From assembly GCA_005938025.2 (NCBI GenBank), contig VCCI02000001.1:1922001-1986000 (forward strand): a stretch of 64,000 bases of DNA, in the 5' to 3' direction. A program made the position numbers and the translations under genes. Of the stretch, positions 45,580 to 54,478 are shown in pieces (the first letter of the stretch is position 1; each line of letters opens with the position of its first letter). This stretch comes from Inquilinus sp. KBS0705. GTDB lineage: Bacteria > Bacteroidota > Bacteroidia > Sphingobacteriales > Sphingobacteriaceae. Under the pieces are notes generated by a model that worked only from the letters and a program-made list of their open reading frames with translations, did no database searches and was not told the origin of the DNA.

Positions 45580-46323
45580 GAGATTGAGATTTAGTTGATT
45601 AATATATTTGATTTAAGATTTTAATTCATTTTCATAATAACAAGACGTGATTATTGTACCTGCGTGAGATAACAGGCAATGATGAACCTAAAGAATTTTT
45701 TCTTTGGAGTACGGGGCTAAGCCCTTTTAACATGAAGCAATTGGGAAGAAAAAATTGTAAAAGTTTAATCATATATAAAACACCTTCTGCTTTAAAAATT
45801 ATTTCGCTTTACATCACACATAAATTTACCACCGGGTGGCATATCAATGTATTATTTGTTTTTAAATTTTACTTTATTTCCGGTTACAGAAAATTATAAT
45901 TGGTAATGCTCTAATATAAATAGAGTGTATAGGTTACACAAGCAAAATTTACAGAATTATAAATTATTTATTATTTAGGGCTCAAATGCTTATGAAATTC
46001 TAATTTATTAATACATTATTAAATACCTGTTAACATTTTGGCATAAATACTAAAAAAATCGAAATGTAATATTCTTGTTATATAACACTTTTTCAATAAA
46101 AAAACCCCCTTAGTTTTATTAAATAGTCCCATTTCCAATTCTTTCATAATTTTTTTAAAAAGTAGCGTCCGTAATAAACTTTTTAAACCCACTTTAAATT
46201 ATTGCAACATTAGCTAAATGTTAATATTGTATTACCTTGATTTATAACCACGTAAAAGCAACGTGCCATTACAGTTGATGTGCCGATCATGGTTTTTTTT
46301 AAAGCATTTAAAAGTTTATATAT
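45580..46323. other. Long AT-rich gap upstream of susC
   Basis: About 740 bp without a convincing gene. It must contain the susC promoter and possibly a long leader, but no TAnnTTTG box was found on the minus strand. A short plus-strand frame (45654-45899) lacks any recognisable features. Confidence 0.5.
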
Positions 46324-46362
46324 ACAAAAAATGCCTTAGCTAAACACTAAGGCATTTTTTGT
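46324..46362 (-). terminator. Terminator after the GH3 gene
   Basis: A 16-bp stem ACAAAAAATGCCTTAG / CTAAGGCATTTTTTGT with a 7-nt loop, 53 nt past the stop of the GH3 gene. It separates GH3 from susC transcription. Confidence 0.85.
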
Positions 46363-46414
46363 GGAAATTTGTATAAATAGAATTTAACAAAAAACAATAC
46401 TATTTTAACACCAC

Positions 46415-48724
46415 TTATTTAACCCAATTAACTTTAGCAGCATGTGTATCGGCCGAGTTGGTACCAATTTGTATTATAAACTCGCCTGGCTCCCAATCAT
46501 ACTTTAACTGGCTATTATAAAACTTTAATTGCTGCGGGGTAATGGTAAAACTAACCTCTTTCTTCTCGCCATTTTGCAGGTTTATCTTTTTAAAGCCTTT
46601 TAACTCCTTTACAGGGCGGCTAATACTGGCAACAGGGTCGCTTATATATAATTGTACCACTTCTTCGCCTGCATAGGGGCCGTTATTGGTTACAGTTACC
46701 GTTGCGGTTAAAGCAGTGTAGCCTTTAAGCTGCGTTTTGCTTAGGGTGATATCGCTATAGCTAAACTTGCTGTAGCTTAAACCATAACCAAATGGGTATA
46801 GCGGATCATTAGATATATCCAGATAGTTTGATTTAAACTTGGTTGGACCATCGGTATAAGGGCGACCTGTATTTAGGTGGTTATAATATAAAGGTATCTG
46901 CCCTACGCTGCGCGGAAAGGTAGTAGTTAATTTACCGGCAGGGTTATAATTACCAAATAGTACTTCGGCAACGGCATTACCCGCTTCGGTGCCCGGTGCC
47001 CATACGTCTAATATAGCAGCGGCATTTTCGTTTTCCCAGGTTAGGGTAAGCGGCCTGCCGTTAAACAATACAATAACTATGGGTTTGCCCAGTGTGGCCA
47101 GTTCTTTTAACATATGTTGCTGGCTTTCGGGGATGCTGATGTCTGACCGGCTCGACGATTCGCCGCTCATGCTTTGCGATTCGCCTACAACGGCTACTAT
47201 AATATCCGATTTTTTAGCCGCGCTCATCGCCTCGTCTATCATCTCCTGGCTTGTGCGCTTATCTAAGCTAACCATGCCGGGGCCAAAATTCAGGCGTTTC
47301 ATAAACTCCTGGTCTTCGGTAATGTTTGATCCTTTTGCATAGTTGATCTTTACATTTTCGCCTACCACATGTTTTATACCTTCTAATATACTAACCGATT
47401 TTTCCCACTCGCCACCTATTACCCAGGTGCCCAGCATATCGCGCTTGTTATCGGCCAACGGGCCAACCAATGCAATACTACCACCCGATTTTTTTAGCGG
47501 CAGCACCTGGTTAGCATTTTTAAGCAATACAAACGAGTGCTCAGCAACGGTGCGTGCTGCTTTGCGGTTTTCCTCGGTCATAATATCCGAAGTTTCTCTT
47601 TTTGGATCTAAAGATTTATAGGGGTTATCAAATAAGCCCAGTTTATACTTAGCCTCTAAAATGCGGCGGCAAGCCATATCAATATCAACCATAGTTATTT
47701 TACCCTGCTGCAGCGATTTCTTTAGCGTAGATAAATACCCCTCTCCTACCATATCCATATCCAGGCCGGCCTTAATAGCCAGTGCAGATACGGTTGGCAA
47801 ATCGCCAAGGCCATGGTTGGTAACCTCGTTAAGGGCGGTATAATCTGATACTACAAAACCCTTAAAACCCCACTGCGAGCGAAGCAAGTCTGTTAACAAC
47901 CATTTATTTACGGTAGCGGGTACTTCATCCACTACGTTAAACGAGCTCATGATACTACCTGCGCCTGCATCTATAGCTGCTTTGTAAGGCGGCAGGTATT
48001 CGTTGTACATTCTAATACGGCTCATATCGGCAGTATTATATTCGCGGCCGGCCTCAGCAGCACCATATAGGGCAAAGTGCTTTACGCAGGCCATTACCGC
48101 ATCGGCATTTTTTAGGCTGCTGCCCTGGTAGCCCCTAACCATAGCCGCGGCAATTTGCCCGCCCAACCATGGGTCTTCGCCCGATCCTTCGGATATACGG
48201 CCCCAGCGTGCATCACGTGCAATATCAACCATTGGCGAAAACACCCAGTTTAAGCCTTCGGCAGTTGCCTCTTTGGCTGCTATGTGCGCCGATTGTTGTA
48301 TCAACCCCAGATCCCATGTGGTAGACATACCCAACGGTATCGGAAATATGGTGCGGTGGCCGTGTATCACATCTAAGCCAAATATTAACGGAATGTGCAG
48401 GCGGGTGTTTTTTACCGCGGCCTCTTGCGCCTTGCGTACGCTGGCCGTGCCATATAAACCAAATATGCCGCCTATTTGCCCTTTGCTTATACCATTATCT
48501 ATACCATTGTTGGTAACAGAACCGGTAATAGCCATACCACCCGTTACCAGGTTAAGCTGCCCTATCTTTTCGTCAACCGTCATCTTTTTCATCAGGCCAG
48601 TTACAAAGGTGTTCATTTTGGCATCGGGCGATGTTTGTGCCGCTACCTTATTAAAAGGTATAGCAAGCAGTACCGCTGCCGATAATTGAATAAAATGCCT
48701 ATGGGTGAATTTTATGCTCATCAA
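46415..48724 (-). CDS. bglX: GH3 beta-glucosidase (BglX-like), exported
   Basis: 769 residues with a signal peptide (to VAAQ near residue 29). The first GH3 domain includes DEKIGQLNLVTGG near residue 51 and KHFALYGAAEAGREYN near residue 214. The nucleophile motif is GFKGFVVSDYTALNE near residue 295, with Asp in SDY. The C-terminal alpha/beta sandwich contains NLLLGPLADN-like and VVGESQSMSGESSSRSD near residue 515, then a fibronectin-III-like domain (YPFGYGLSYSKFSYSDI onward). It hydrolyses beta-glucosides in the periplasm. It lies divergently from a Nudix-type regulator, which is the likely control protein, and has its own terminator before susC. Confidence 0.93.
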   Translation of the reverse strand: MMSIKFTHRHFIQLSAAVLLAIPFNKVAAQTSPDAKMNTFVTGLMKKMTVDEKIGQLNLVTGGMAITGSVTNNGIDNGISKGQIGGIFGLYGTASVRKAQEAAVKNTRLHIPLIFGLDVIHGHRTIFPIPLGMSTTWDLGLIQQSAHIAAKEATAEGLNWVFSPMVDIARDARWGRISEGSGEDPWLGGQIAAAMVRGYQGSSLKNADAVMACVKHFALYGAAEAGREYNTADMSRIRMYNEYLPPYKAAIDAGAGSIMSSFNVVDEVPATVNKWLLTDLLRSQWGFKGFVVSDYTALNEVTNHGLGDLPTVSALAIKAGLDMDMVGEGYLSTLKKSLQQGKITMVDIDMACRRILEAKYKLGLFDNPYKSLDPKRETSDIMTEENRKAARTVAEHSFVLLKNANQVLPLKKSGGSIALVGPLADNKRDMLGTWVIGGEWEKSVSILEGIKHVVGENVKINYAKGSNITEDQEFMKRLNFGPGMVSLDKRTSQEMIDEAMSAAKKSDIIVAVVGESQSMSGESSSRSDISIPESQQHMLKELATLGKPIVIVLFNGRPLTLTWENENAAAILDVWAPGTEAGNAVAEVLFGNYNPAGKLTTTFPRSVGQIPLYYNHLNTGRPYTDGPTKFKSNYLDISNDPLYPFGYGLSYSKFSYSDITLSKTQLKGYTALTATVTVTNNGPYAGEEVVQLYISDPVASISRPVKELKGFKKINLQNGEKKEVSFTITPQQLKFYNSQLKYDWEPGEFIIQIGTNSADTHAAKVNWVK

Positions 48725-48756
48725 AATTAAATTTATAGTGCGCAGGTGATACCATC

Positions 48757-48820
48757 AAACAATGTTAATTTTTGCTTTATTAAATTACTGTTAAACTTAT
48801 TAGTTATAATTGATTGTTTA
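48757..48820. promoter_or_regulatory. Inverted pair AAACAAT ... ATTGTTT in the GH3/Nudix divergent promoter
   Basis: AAACAAT at 48757-48763 and ATTGTTTA at 48813-48820 face each other across about 50 bp in the 176-bp region between the divergent genes. A loop-forming operator pair is possible but unproven. Confidence 0.25.
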
Positions 48821-48840
48821 AAAAGCACACGCGATGGTGT

Positions 48841-48855
48841 AATTGGTACACAATT
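48841..48855. promoter_or_regulatory. Candidate operator AATTG-N5-CAATT
   Basis: A dyad centred 52 bp upstream of the Nudix regulator start and about 120 bp upstream of the GH3 start. Nudix-winged-helix regulators bind such short palindromes near their own genes; the assignment is inference. Confidence 0.35.
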
Positions 48856-48900
48856 GTAGATATTTAATTTAAACATTCAAAGTATTTTTATTAATAACCA

Positions 48901-49662
48901 ATGTTGACTAAAGAGGAACTGGACAAGTTTTGGGTAGAAGCCAGAGATCTGTATCTCGACCACATATCGATAGATTGTGTGGTGTTTGGCTTTCATGAAG
49001 GGCAAATGAAAGTGCTGATGCTAAAAAGCAGAAATGAAGAAGCATGGTACCTGCCCGGCGGCTTTGTACTAAAGGAAGAACCTATTGATACCGCGGCCAA
49101 CCGCATATTAAAAATACGTACGGGAATTGACGAGGTTTTTTTACAACAATTCCGTGTTTTTGGCGACCCCGACCGTACCAAAGAGCATCATGAAATGTAT
49201 AAGGATGCCACGCACCCAAAACATAACTTTTTTGCACAGCGCTTTATATCCATTGGTTATTATGCCCTTGTTGATTTTACAGGTGCCATACCCACGCCCG
49301 ATGCTTTCTCGGAAATATGCACCTGGCGGGATGTGAACGACCTGCCCAATTTTCAGCTGGACCACGGCCTTATATTTAAAGCCGCCCTGGATACCCTGCG
49401 CCTGCAACTTAGCTACCAACCCATTGGTTATAATTTAATGCCCAAAGAGTTTACCATGCCCGAACTGCAAAAGCTTTACGAAACCATATTGGACCAAAAG
49501 CTGGACAGGCGCAATTTTCAGCGCCGCATGCTGGGCTTTGGGATATTAAACAAACTGGCGCAAACCCGCAAAGGCGGCGCACATAAAGCCCCCTACCTTT
49601 ACTCGTTTAACCTGGAGCAATACCAGGCCGCGTTAAAAGAGGGTTTAAAAAGCGGCTGGTGA
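48901..49662 (+). CDS. Nudix-winged-helix transcriptional regulator (NrtR/AraR-like)
   Basis: 253 residues. An N-terminal Nudix fold (residues 18-150) is followed by a winged-helix DNA-binding domain (FTMPELQKLYETILDQKLDR near residue 183, then NFQRRMLGFGILNKL). The Nudix box region GGFVLKEEPIDTAANRILKI near residue 53 keeps the first Gly and Glu but has lost the REUXEE glutamates that hold the catalytic metal (here RILKIR). It is therefore likely a ligand sensor and not a hydrolase. Bacteroidota relatives control sugar-use genes. Its neighbour across the divergent promoter is the GH3 beta-glucosidase, the probable target. Confidence 0.88.
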   Translation: MLTKEELDKFWVEARDLYLDHISIDCVVFGFHEGQMKVLMLKSRNEEAWYLPGGFVLKEEPIDTAANRILKIRTGIDEVFLQQFRVFGDPDRTKEHHEMYKDATHPKHNFFAQRFISIGYYALVDFTGAIPTPDAFSEICTWRDVNDLPNFQLDHGLIFKAALDTLRLQLSYQPIGYNLMPKEFTMPELQKLYETILDQKLDRRNFQRRMLGFGILNKLAQTRKGGAHKAPYLYSFNLEQYQAALKEGLKSGW

Positions 49663-49703
49663 TAAATCTTTTCTTATCTTAAGCCCTGTCTACATTATCA
49701 CGT

Positions 49704-50564
49704 ATGAAAAACAAGAACAACCTGATTGACTTAGTATTAGTTATTTTAGGGATACTATCTGCAGGGATGGGGTTAAAGGGTTTTTTGCTGCCCAGCCATT
49801 TTATTGATGGCGGTGTAACAGGCATATCGCTATTGGTTGCCGATACCACCCACTTACCCATATCAGTTTTAATTTTCGTTATCAACCTGCCGTTTTTGTA
49901 TTTAGGGTACCGCAAACTGGGTGCTGCATTTGCTATAAAAAGCGCGCTGGCTATAGGCGGGCTGTCGTTATGTTTGGCTTTTGTACATTTCCCGGATGTT
50001 ACGCCCGATAAGCTGCTTACGGCTGTGTTTGGCGGCGTATTTATAGGCGCAGGCATTGGTTTGGCCATACGCGGCGGCGCTGTTTTAGACGGCACCGAAA
50101 TAGCCGCCCTGCTGGTGAGTAAAAAAACGCAGATAGTGCGTGTAAGCGATGTGATACTAATACTTAACGTGATCATATTTGGTGTGGCCATATTTATTAT
50201 AGGTGTAGAAGAAAGCCTGTATTCCATCCTCACCTACCTGTCGGCGGCAAAAATGATGGACCTTGTATTAAACGGTTTAGAGCAATATACCGGCATTACC
50301 ATTATATCATCAAAAGGCGAGGCCATACGCATAGCCATTACCCAATCGCTCGGTCGTGGGGTTACGGTTTACCAGGGCAAAAGCGGTTATGGTAAAGACG
50401 GCCATATTAACGACCCGCGCGAAATTATTTTTACCGTAGCTACCCGCCTTGAAGTGCCGCTTATTAAACGCGAAGTTTTAAAAATAGACCCATCGGCATT
50501 TATTGTACAGCAAAGCGTTGACGATACCACGGGTGGATTGCTCAAACGTAAAAAAGCGCATTAA
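49704..50564 (+). CDS. YitT family membrane protein (DUF2179)
   Basis: 286 residues. Five or so membrane helices lie in residues 7-175 (e.g. LVLVILGILSAGMGLKGFLL and VSDVILILNVIIFGVAIFII). A soluble C-terminal DUF2179 domain includes GITIISSKGEAIRIAITQSL near residue 195 and REIIFTVATRLEVPLIKREV near residue 235. The glycine-rich GGVTGISLL near residue 37 is typical of the YitT family. The function of the family is unsettled. The gene lies 41 nt after the Nudix regulator and 42 nt before the Fpg/Nei gene on the same strand. Confidence 0.9.
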   Translation: MKNKNNLIDLVLVILGILSAGMGLKGFLLPSHFIDGGVTGISLLVADTTHLPISVLIFVINLPFLYLGYRKLGAAFAIKSALAIGGLSLCLAFVHFPDVTPDKLLTAVFGGVFIGAGIGLAIRGGAVLDGTEIAALLVSKKTQIVRVSDVILILNVIIFGVAIFIIGVEESLYSILTYLSAAKMMDLVLNGLEQYTGITIISSKGEAIRIAITQSLGRGVTVYQGKSGYGKDGHINDPREIIFTVATRLEVPLIKREVLKIDPSAFIVQQSVDDTTGGLLKRKKAH

Positions 50565-50606
50565 GCTACTGGCTCAATATTTGCAACGCAGGCATAAACC
50601 AATTTT

Positions 50607-51341
50607 ATGCCTGAAGGGCCAAGCATACTCATATTAAAAGAGAAGGTACAGCAGTTTAAAGGCAAAAAGATAATAGCCGCCACGTGCAACAACAATACCT
50701 TTGATGCCGGCTTATTAATTAACCAAACCATTACTGATTTTAAAAGCTGGGGAAAGCACTTTTTAATATGCCTGCCACACTTTACCGTGCGTATACATAT
50801 GATGATGTTTGGCACGTATCGCATTAACCAGCATACCGCTAAATCGCCGCGCCTGCATTTGCAATTTGCAGATGGCGAACTTAACTTTTACGCCTGCTTA
50901 CTGCAACTGATTGATGAACCGCTGGATGAGGTGTACGATTGGTCGGCAGATGTTATGAGCGATAAATGGGATACACGCAAAGCCATTAAAAAAATGAAAG
51001 CGATACCCAAACTTTTAGCCTGCGATGCCTTAATGGACCAGCAATTGTTTTCGGGGGTGGGCAATATCATCAAAAACGAGGCCCTGTTTCGTGCCCGCAT
51101 ACATCCCGAAAGCCTGGTAGCGGCTATGCCGCCTAAAAAGGTAAAGGAAATGATAACCGAAGCCATTACCTACAGTTTTGAGTTTTTTGAACAACGCAAG
51201 GCCGGCACCCTCAGCAAACACTGGCAGGCCTATCATAAAAAGCAATGCCCGCGCAACCATGTGCCCTTTATCGAAAAAGATACGGGCAAATCGCACAGGG
51301 CAAGTTTTTATTGTGAATTATGCCAGGTGAAGTATCAGTAA
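50607..51341 (+). CDS. Fpg/Nei-type DNA glycosylase/AP lyase
   Basis: 244 residues beginning MPEGPSILILKEKV, where Pro2 and Glu3 are the catalytic residues of the endonuclease VIII branch. The helix-two-turn-helix is DQQLFSGVGNIIKNEALFRA near residue 142. The C-terminal zinc finger is CPRNHVPF near residue 213 and CELCQ near residue 239, a variant where the second ligand of the first pair would be His rather than Cys. Such a C-H-C-C arrangement is seen in Bacteroidota relatives. The enzyme removes oxidised bases from DNA and cleaves the strand. It follows the YitT gene. Confidence 0.9.
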   Translation: MPEGPSILILKEKVQQFKGKKIIAATCNNNTFDAGLLINQTITDFKSWGKHFLICLPHFTVRIHMMMFGTYRINQHTAKSPRLHLQFADGELNFYACLLQLIDEPLDEVYDWSADVMSDKWDTRKAIKKMKAIPKLLACDALMDQQLFSGVGNIIKNEALFRARIHPESLVAAMPPKKVKEMITEAITYSFEFFEQRKAGTLSKHWQAYHKKQCPRNHVPFIEKDTGKSHRASFYCELCQVKYQ

Positions 51342-51369
51342 GTATTGCCCGATGCGGCGAACCGTTAGC

Positions 51370-51470
51370 CGTCGTTCAGGTCTTCGACAGGCTCAGACTG
51401 ACACCCGATGTCATGGTGAGCTTGTCGAACCATTAGCTGTCGTTCAGGTCTTCGATAAGTTAGACTTAGC
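51370..51470. repeat. Dispersed TTCGACAGGCTCAG / GAGCTTGTCGAACC repeat
   Basis: TCAGGTCTTCGACAGGCTCA and a facing GTCATGGTGAGCTTGTCGAA form an imperfect inverted pair, followed by a second partial copy (GTCGTTCAGGTCTTCGATAA). A related TTCGACGGGGCTCAGCATGA lies near 62376. These are typical short Bacteroidota intergenic repeats. Confidence 0.6.
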
Positions 51471-51526
51471 TACCCTAAACTTATTCCCATTTTGGTTGTT
51501 GTGTTTAGCAATTAACCCATACCACC

Positions 51527-51712
51527 ATGAAAACAATAAGTGTTAACGGCAACCCCGAATCGATGACTGCTATTATGGTTCCAAAATCAACCGATTATCA
51601 TGACCATGAAACCATCAGGCTGGAATCGGCAGACCATAACCACACTGTCGAAAAAACCATCTTCAGGATAGTAGACGGCGGCGAAGACCATTGGGAATTA
51701 CAGTTTGAATAA
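51527..51712 (+). CDS. Small acidic protein of unknown function
   Basis: 61 residues, starting MKTISVNGNPESMTAIMVPK and ending DGGEDHWELQFE. It is acidic and His-rich in the middle (STDYHDHETIRL, DHNHTVEK), with no signal or membrane segment. I do not recognise a family. Codon use resembles that of neighbouring genes and the reading frame is free of overlap, so it is probably real. It is convergent with the serine hydrolase gene. Confidence 0.5.
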   Translation: MKTISVNGNPESMTAIMVPKSTDYHDHETIRLESADHNHTVEKTIFRIVDGGEDHWELQFE

Positions 51713-51733
51713 GCTGTTGTACAGCTAAAGGCT

Positions 51734-53065
51734 TTATTTCTCGCGGGTGAACACCTTTATGCCGCCATTTTGCTTTAATATAAACTGGCCTTTAGCTGTA
51801 TCAAATTCTACTACAATATCATTAGGCTCAAATTCAAACCTGTCTTTGCCCGTAGCCTCCAGCCTTATTAGCCCCTGCCCGGCTGCCTGGCCGTACAAAG
51901 TTGTATTATCTTTGCTCATCGTTATTTTCAACGGGAAATCGGGGCTGCTGTATACACCCAGGTATTTGTCCAGCTCTTCGGTTTTCAGGTCCGGTTTTTT
52001 GTAAAGCGGCATTGTAAACGGTTCATTAAAAACAATGCTAACCGTTGCCTTTAAAATTTTCTCGGTTGAGTATATACCACCGTTTGATGTGTAGGCTATC
52101 GCCAATTTTTGCTGCGGAAAATAAGCCAGTTCGGCCCTAAAACCATCAATTGCACCATTATGCCCATAGCTTACCTTTCCATCAAAATCTATTTTGCGCA
52201 TAGCCATGCCATAATAATCGCTTAAGGGTTTCATTTTAGCCAGGCTGGCATCGCTGATAAGCTTGCCGTTAAACAAGGCCTCGGCAAATTTGGTCAGGTC
52301 GGCAGGGGTAGATACCATTGCCCCGGCACCAGATGGTATGCTCATGTCTGTTTCGGGTATTATTTTCCACTTATCCGCAAAATTGTAAGATAGGGCCTCA
52401 TTATTCGCCGTGTTTATTTTGCCCCCATAATAGGTGTCCTTTAACCCCGCTTTATTTATTACCCGCTGCTTTACCACATCGGCAAAGGGCTGGTTGGTTA
52501 TTTTTTCTACGATATAGGCCAGTACAATAAAGTTGGTGTTGCTGTATTCAAACTTAGCGCCGGGCTCAAACCTTGGGGCAAAGGCGGCCATCTTGGTCAG
52601 CATCTGCTCGCGGGTTTGCGGCTTGGTCATGTAAGTAGCAAAGGCGGGGTCGTTGGTTATGTTAAACAAACCGCTGTGGTGACTAAGCAGCTGGCCAATG
52701 GTAATATTAGCAGCATTGGGCATTTGCGGGTAAAACTTGTCCAGCGTAGTTTCAAGCGTTAGTTTACCTTCCTCAATCAGCTGAAAGGTTATTACACCTG
52801 TAAACATTTTGCTGATAGAGCCTATGCGGTATTTGGTTTGCACAGTAGCCGGTTGACTGCTTAAGCTATCAATAAAGCTATAGCCTACCGCCTTTTGATA
52901 AATCGTTTTACCGTTTTGCGAGATGGACAGGCTACCCATGGTTTTGTTATTGGAGCTTAATATGTTAAGCAAACTATCTAACCTGGGCTTATTAATACTT
53001 TGCGCGTATACAGTATTATGCAAAGCTGCGCCAAGCAGCAAAAGGGCAAGCAAGCGTTTCATCAT
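51734..53065 (-). CDS. Serine hydrolase of the class C beta-lactamase fold
   Basis: 443 residues with a signal peptide (to VYAQ near residue 22). The three serine-enzyme motifs are present: SISK in YRIGSISKMF near residue 84, YSN in FEYSNTNFIVLAY near residue 168, and HNG in SYGHNGAIDGF near residue 297. A C-terminal lipocalin-like extension (residues 360-440) is common in exported Bacteroidota members. This fold includes esterases, D-amino peptidases and penicillin-binding proteins as well as AmpC. The extension and YxN as YSN fit a peptidase or esterase better than a resistance enzyme. Confidence 0.9.
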   Translation of the reverse strand: MMKRLLALLLLGAALHNTVYAQSINKPRLDSLLNILSSNNKTMGSLSISQNGKTIYQKAVGYSFIDSLSSQPATVQTKYRIGSISKMFTGVITFQLIEEGKLTLETTLDKFYPQMPNAANITIGQLLSHHSGLFNITNDPAFATYMTKPQTREQMLTKMAAFAPRFEPGAKFEYSNTNFIVLAYIVEKITNQPFADVVKQRVINKAGLKDTYYGGKINTANNEALSYNFADKWKIIPETDMSIPSGAGAMVSTPADLTKFAEALFNGKLISDASLAKMKPLSDYYGMAMRKIDFDGKVSYGHNGAIDGFRAELAYFPQQKLAIAYTSNGGIYSTEKILKATVSIVFNEPFTMPLYKKPDLKTEELDKYLGVYSSPDFPLKITMSKDNTTLYGQAAGQGLIRLEATGKDRFEFEPNDIVVEFDTAKGQFILKQNGGIKVFTREK

Positions 53066-53190
53066 GGCAGGAATAATTAAGTGGTGTTGGTGTTTGACAA
53101 CATCGCCTTACATAATGTTACACGTTACAAATGATGTGCTAAGGAGTATGATTTTGGTGTGGTCACTATAGGTGTTCGGAAAACTTTTAA

Positions 53191-53320
53191 TTCCCTCCTC
53201 GGGGAGGGGTGCGGTGAGAAATGAGCGTAAAGGCGGGGAGGGGGTTTATATGAGCAATGGGTGAAAAAGTAGCTTGACGCCTGATTTAACCCCTACCTCC
53301 TCCTTCCCCAGGGAAGGAAT
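53191..53320. repeat. CT/GA-rich dispersed intergenic repeat
   Basis: Starts TTCCCTCCTCGGGGAGGGGT, contains GGCGGGGAGGGGG, and ends CTCCTTCCCCAGGGAAGGAA, with hairpin-forming ends. It is related in composition and plan to 7279-7357 and 60516-60624. It lies in a 627-bp gap between the serine hydrolase and the unknown membrane protein. Confidence 0.55.
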
Positions 53321-53357
53321 CACACATTGCCAGCGCTATTTAATCCTCTCAACACTA

Positions 53358-53438
53358 TGGTGTTGTCACCAGCAAGTTGCCATGCATTTGCGTTTGCATC
53401 TTTATTACCTGTCGTAATTGTTGTTGGTGACAACACCA
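53358..53438. repeat. Long inverted repeat TGGTGTTGTCACCA ... TGGTGACAACACCA
   Basis: Two 14-bp perfect arms (53358-53371 and 53425-53438), each nearly palindromic itself, flank 53 bp. The similarity extends a few bases further (17 of 19). No gene is seen inside, and the rest of the gap to 53692 shows nothing else I can assign. Confidence 0.6.
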
Positions 53439-53692
53439 ACAACGGCGCGATTTAGAGGCTGTACTTATAATAAATTTGGCAAGGTCTGGTATTTTTGCGT
53501 TGGTATAACATCATTAGTATCTAAACCTTGAACACGAAGTTAATTATACTGGAAGTTTAAGCCGATAACTGAAATAATACCGGGGCAAAACCGGTGTATA
53601 CGCTGCGAGTAGACTTACTATCTTAATCACTAAATCTGTTTTTAATTAATAGTAAAGCAATCCTTATATTTGAATAACCTAAACTTGACTTA

Positions 53693-54478
53693 ATGACAGA
53701 TAGCGACAGTGAAAATTATATAAATAAAGCAACGTCCTTGATTCCGCTACTTACAATCATCCTTTTGATTTTTGGCGCAACCAAACAGTTTAGTTATTAC
53801 ACTTATTTTAATTTAAATATTTTTTCATACTTAGAATTAACAGAGCTATTACCACAAACACTTTTCTCCTTTTTTCAACTACTGTTTTATTGGTTGGTTT
53901 CGATATTAATTACCGCCTTTTTTAACCAAATTTTTTATGCAGAAACAGTGAAATACCCAATAATTTTACCACCTGAACGTCCAGAGAGAATAGGGGAATT
54001 AAAAGCCCAAATTTCAAAAGTGTTTTGGAAAATAATTATCGTGGTTTTAGCTTTAACCTTATTAACAATGGGTTCGTATTATTATAGTGATATATTATAT
54101 AAAATATCTAAACCGTTAGGCTTCATAAATAAGGCCTATTTTCACATTTTGGTTATAGTACTCATCACCATAGTATCGATGATATCCTTATATCAATTGA
54201 ATCTACGAGTCAAGTTTTTTATGGTATCGATACCAATTTCCTTAGCGTTAATTACTTCCGGGTTTTTCGAGGGTAATTTTGAATATAATCAGGTTCATTC
54301 ACTACATACACACAGCAATTACTATATTAAAATTGGTAGCAATATTATCAAGTCAAGTAACAGTTATTATTATATCGGCAAAACCAGAAGTAGCGTTTTC
54401 TACTATAATGAAAAAACCGATTTAGTAACAGTCTATCCGTCCAATTTAATAACAGAAATGGTGTTAGGGTCAGATTAA
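53693..54478 (+). CDS. AT-rich unknown membrane protein
   Basis: 261 residues with membrane segments near 15-30 (SLIPLLTIILLIFGATK), 55-80 (TLFSFFQLLFYWLVSILITA), 110-130 (IIIVVLALTLLTMGSYYY), 148-165 (ILVIVLITIVSMISLY) and 173-190. A polar C-terminal domain of about 65 residues is rich in Tyr, Ser and Asn. I do not recognise a family. Its base composition is clearly richer in AT than its neighbours, and the 590 bp after it are also AT-rich, so it may have been acquired by transfer. Confidence 0.65.
   Translation: MTDSDSENYINKATSLIPLLTIILLIFGATKQFSYYTYFNLNIFSYLELTELLPQTLFSFFQLLFYWLVSILITAFFNQIFYAETVKYPIILPPERPERIGELKAQISKVFWKIIIVVLALTLLTMGSYYYSDILYKISKPLGFINKAYFHILVIVLITIVSMISLYQLNLRVKFFMVSIPISLALITSGFFEGNFEYNQVHSLHTHSNYYIKIGSNIIKSSNSYYYIGKTRSSVFYYNEKTDLVTVYPSNLITEMVLGSD

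Noticed and set aside
45654..45899. 81-codon plus-strand frame upstream of susC
   Set aside because: AT-rich, no motif, opposite to the expected susC leader.
36886..48724. Classical polysaccharide utilisation locus
   Set aside because: SusC and SusD are present, but the only glycosidase (GH3) has its own terminator and no depolymerising enzyme accompanies it.
48833..48856. tRNA-like D-arm sequence GATGGTGTAATTGGTACA
   Set aside because: No acceptor stem, anticodon arm or T-arm can be folded around it; the symmetric AATTG/CAATT explains the resemblance.
51734..53065. Serine hydrolase as an AmpC-type resistance enzyme
   Set aside because: The SxxK, YSN and HNG motifs are shared by many esterases and peptidases, and the lipocalin-like C-terminal extension argues against AmpC.
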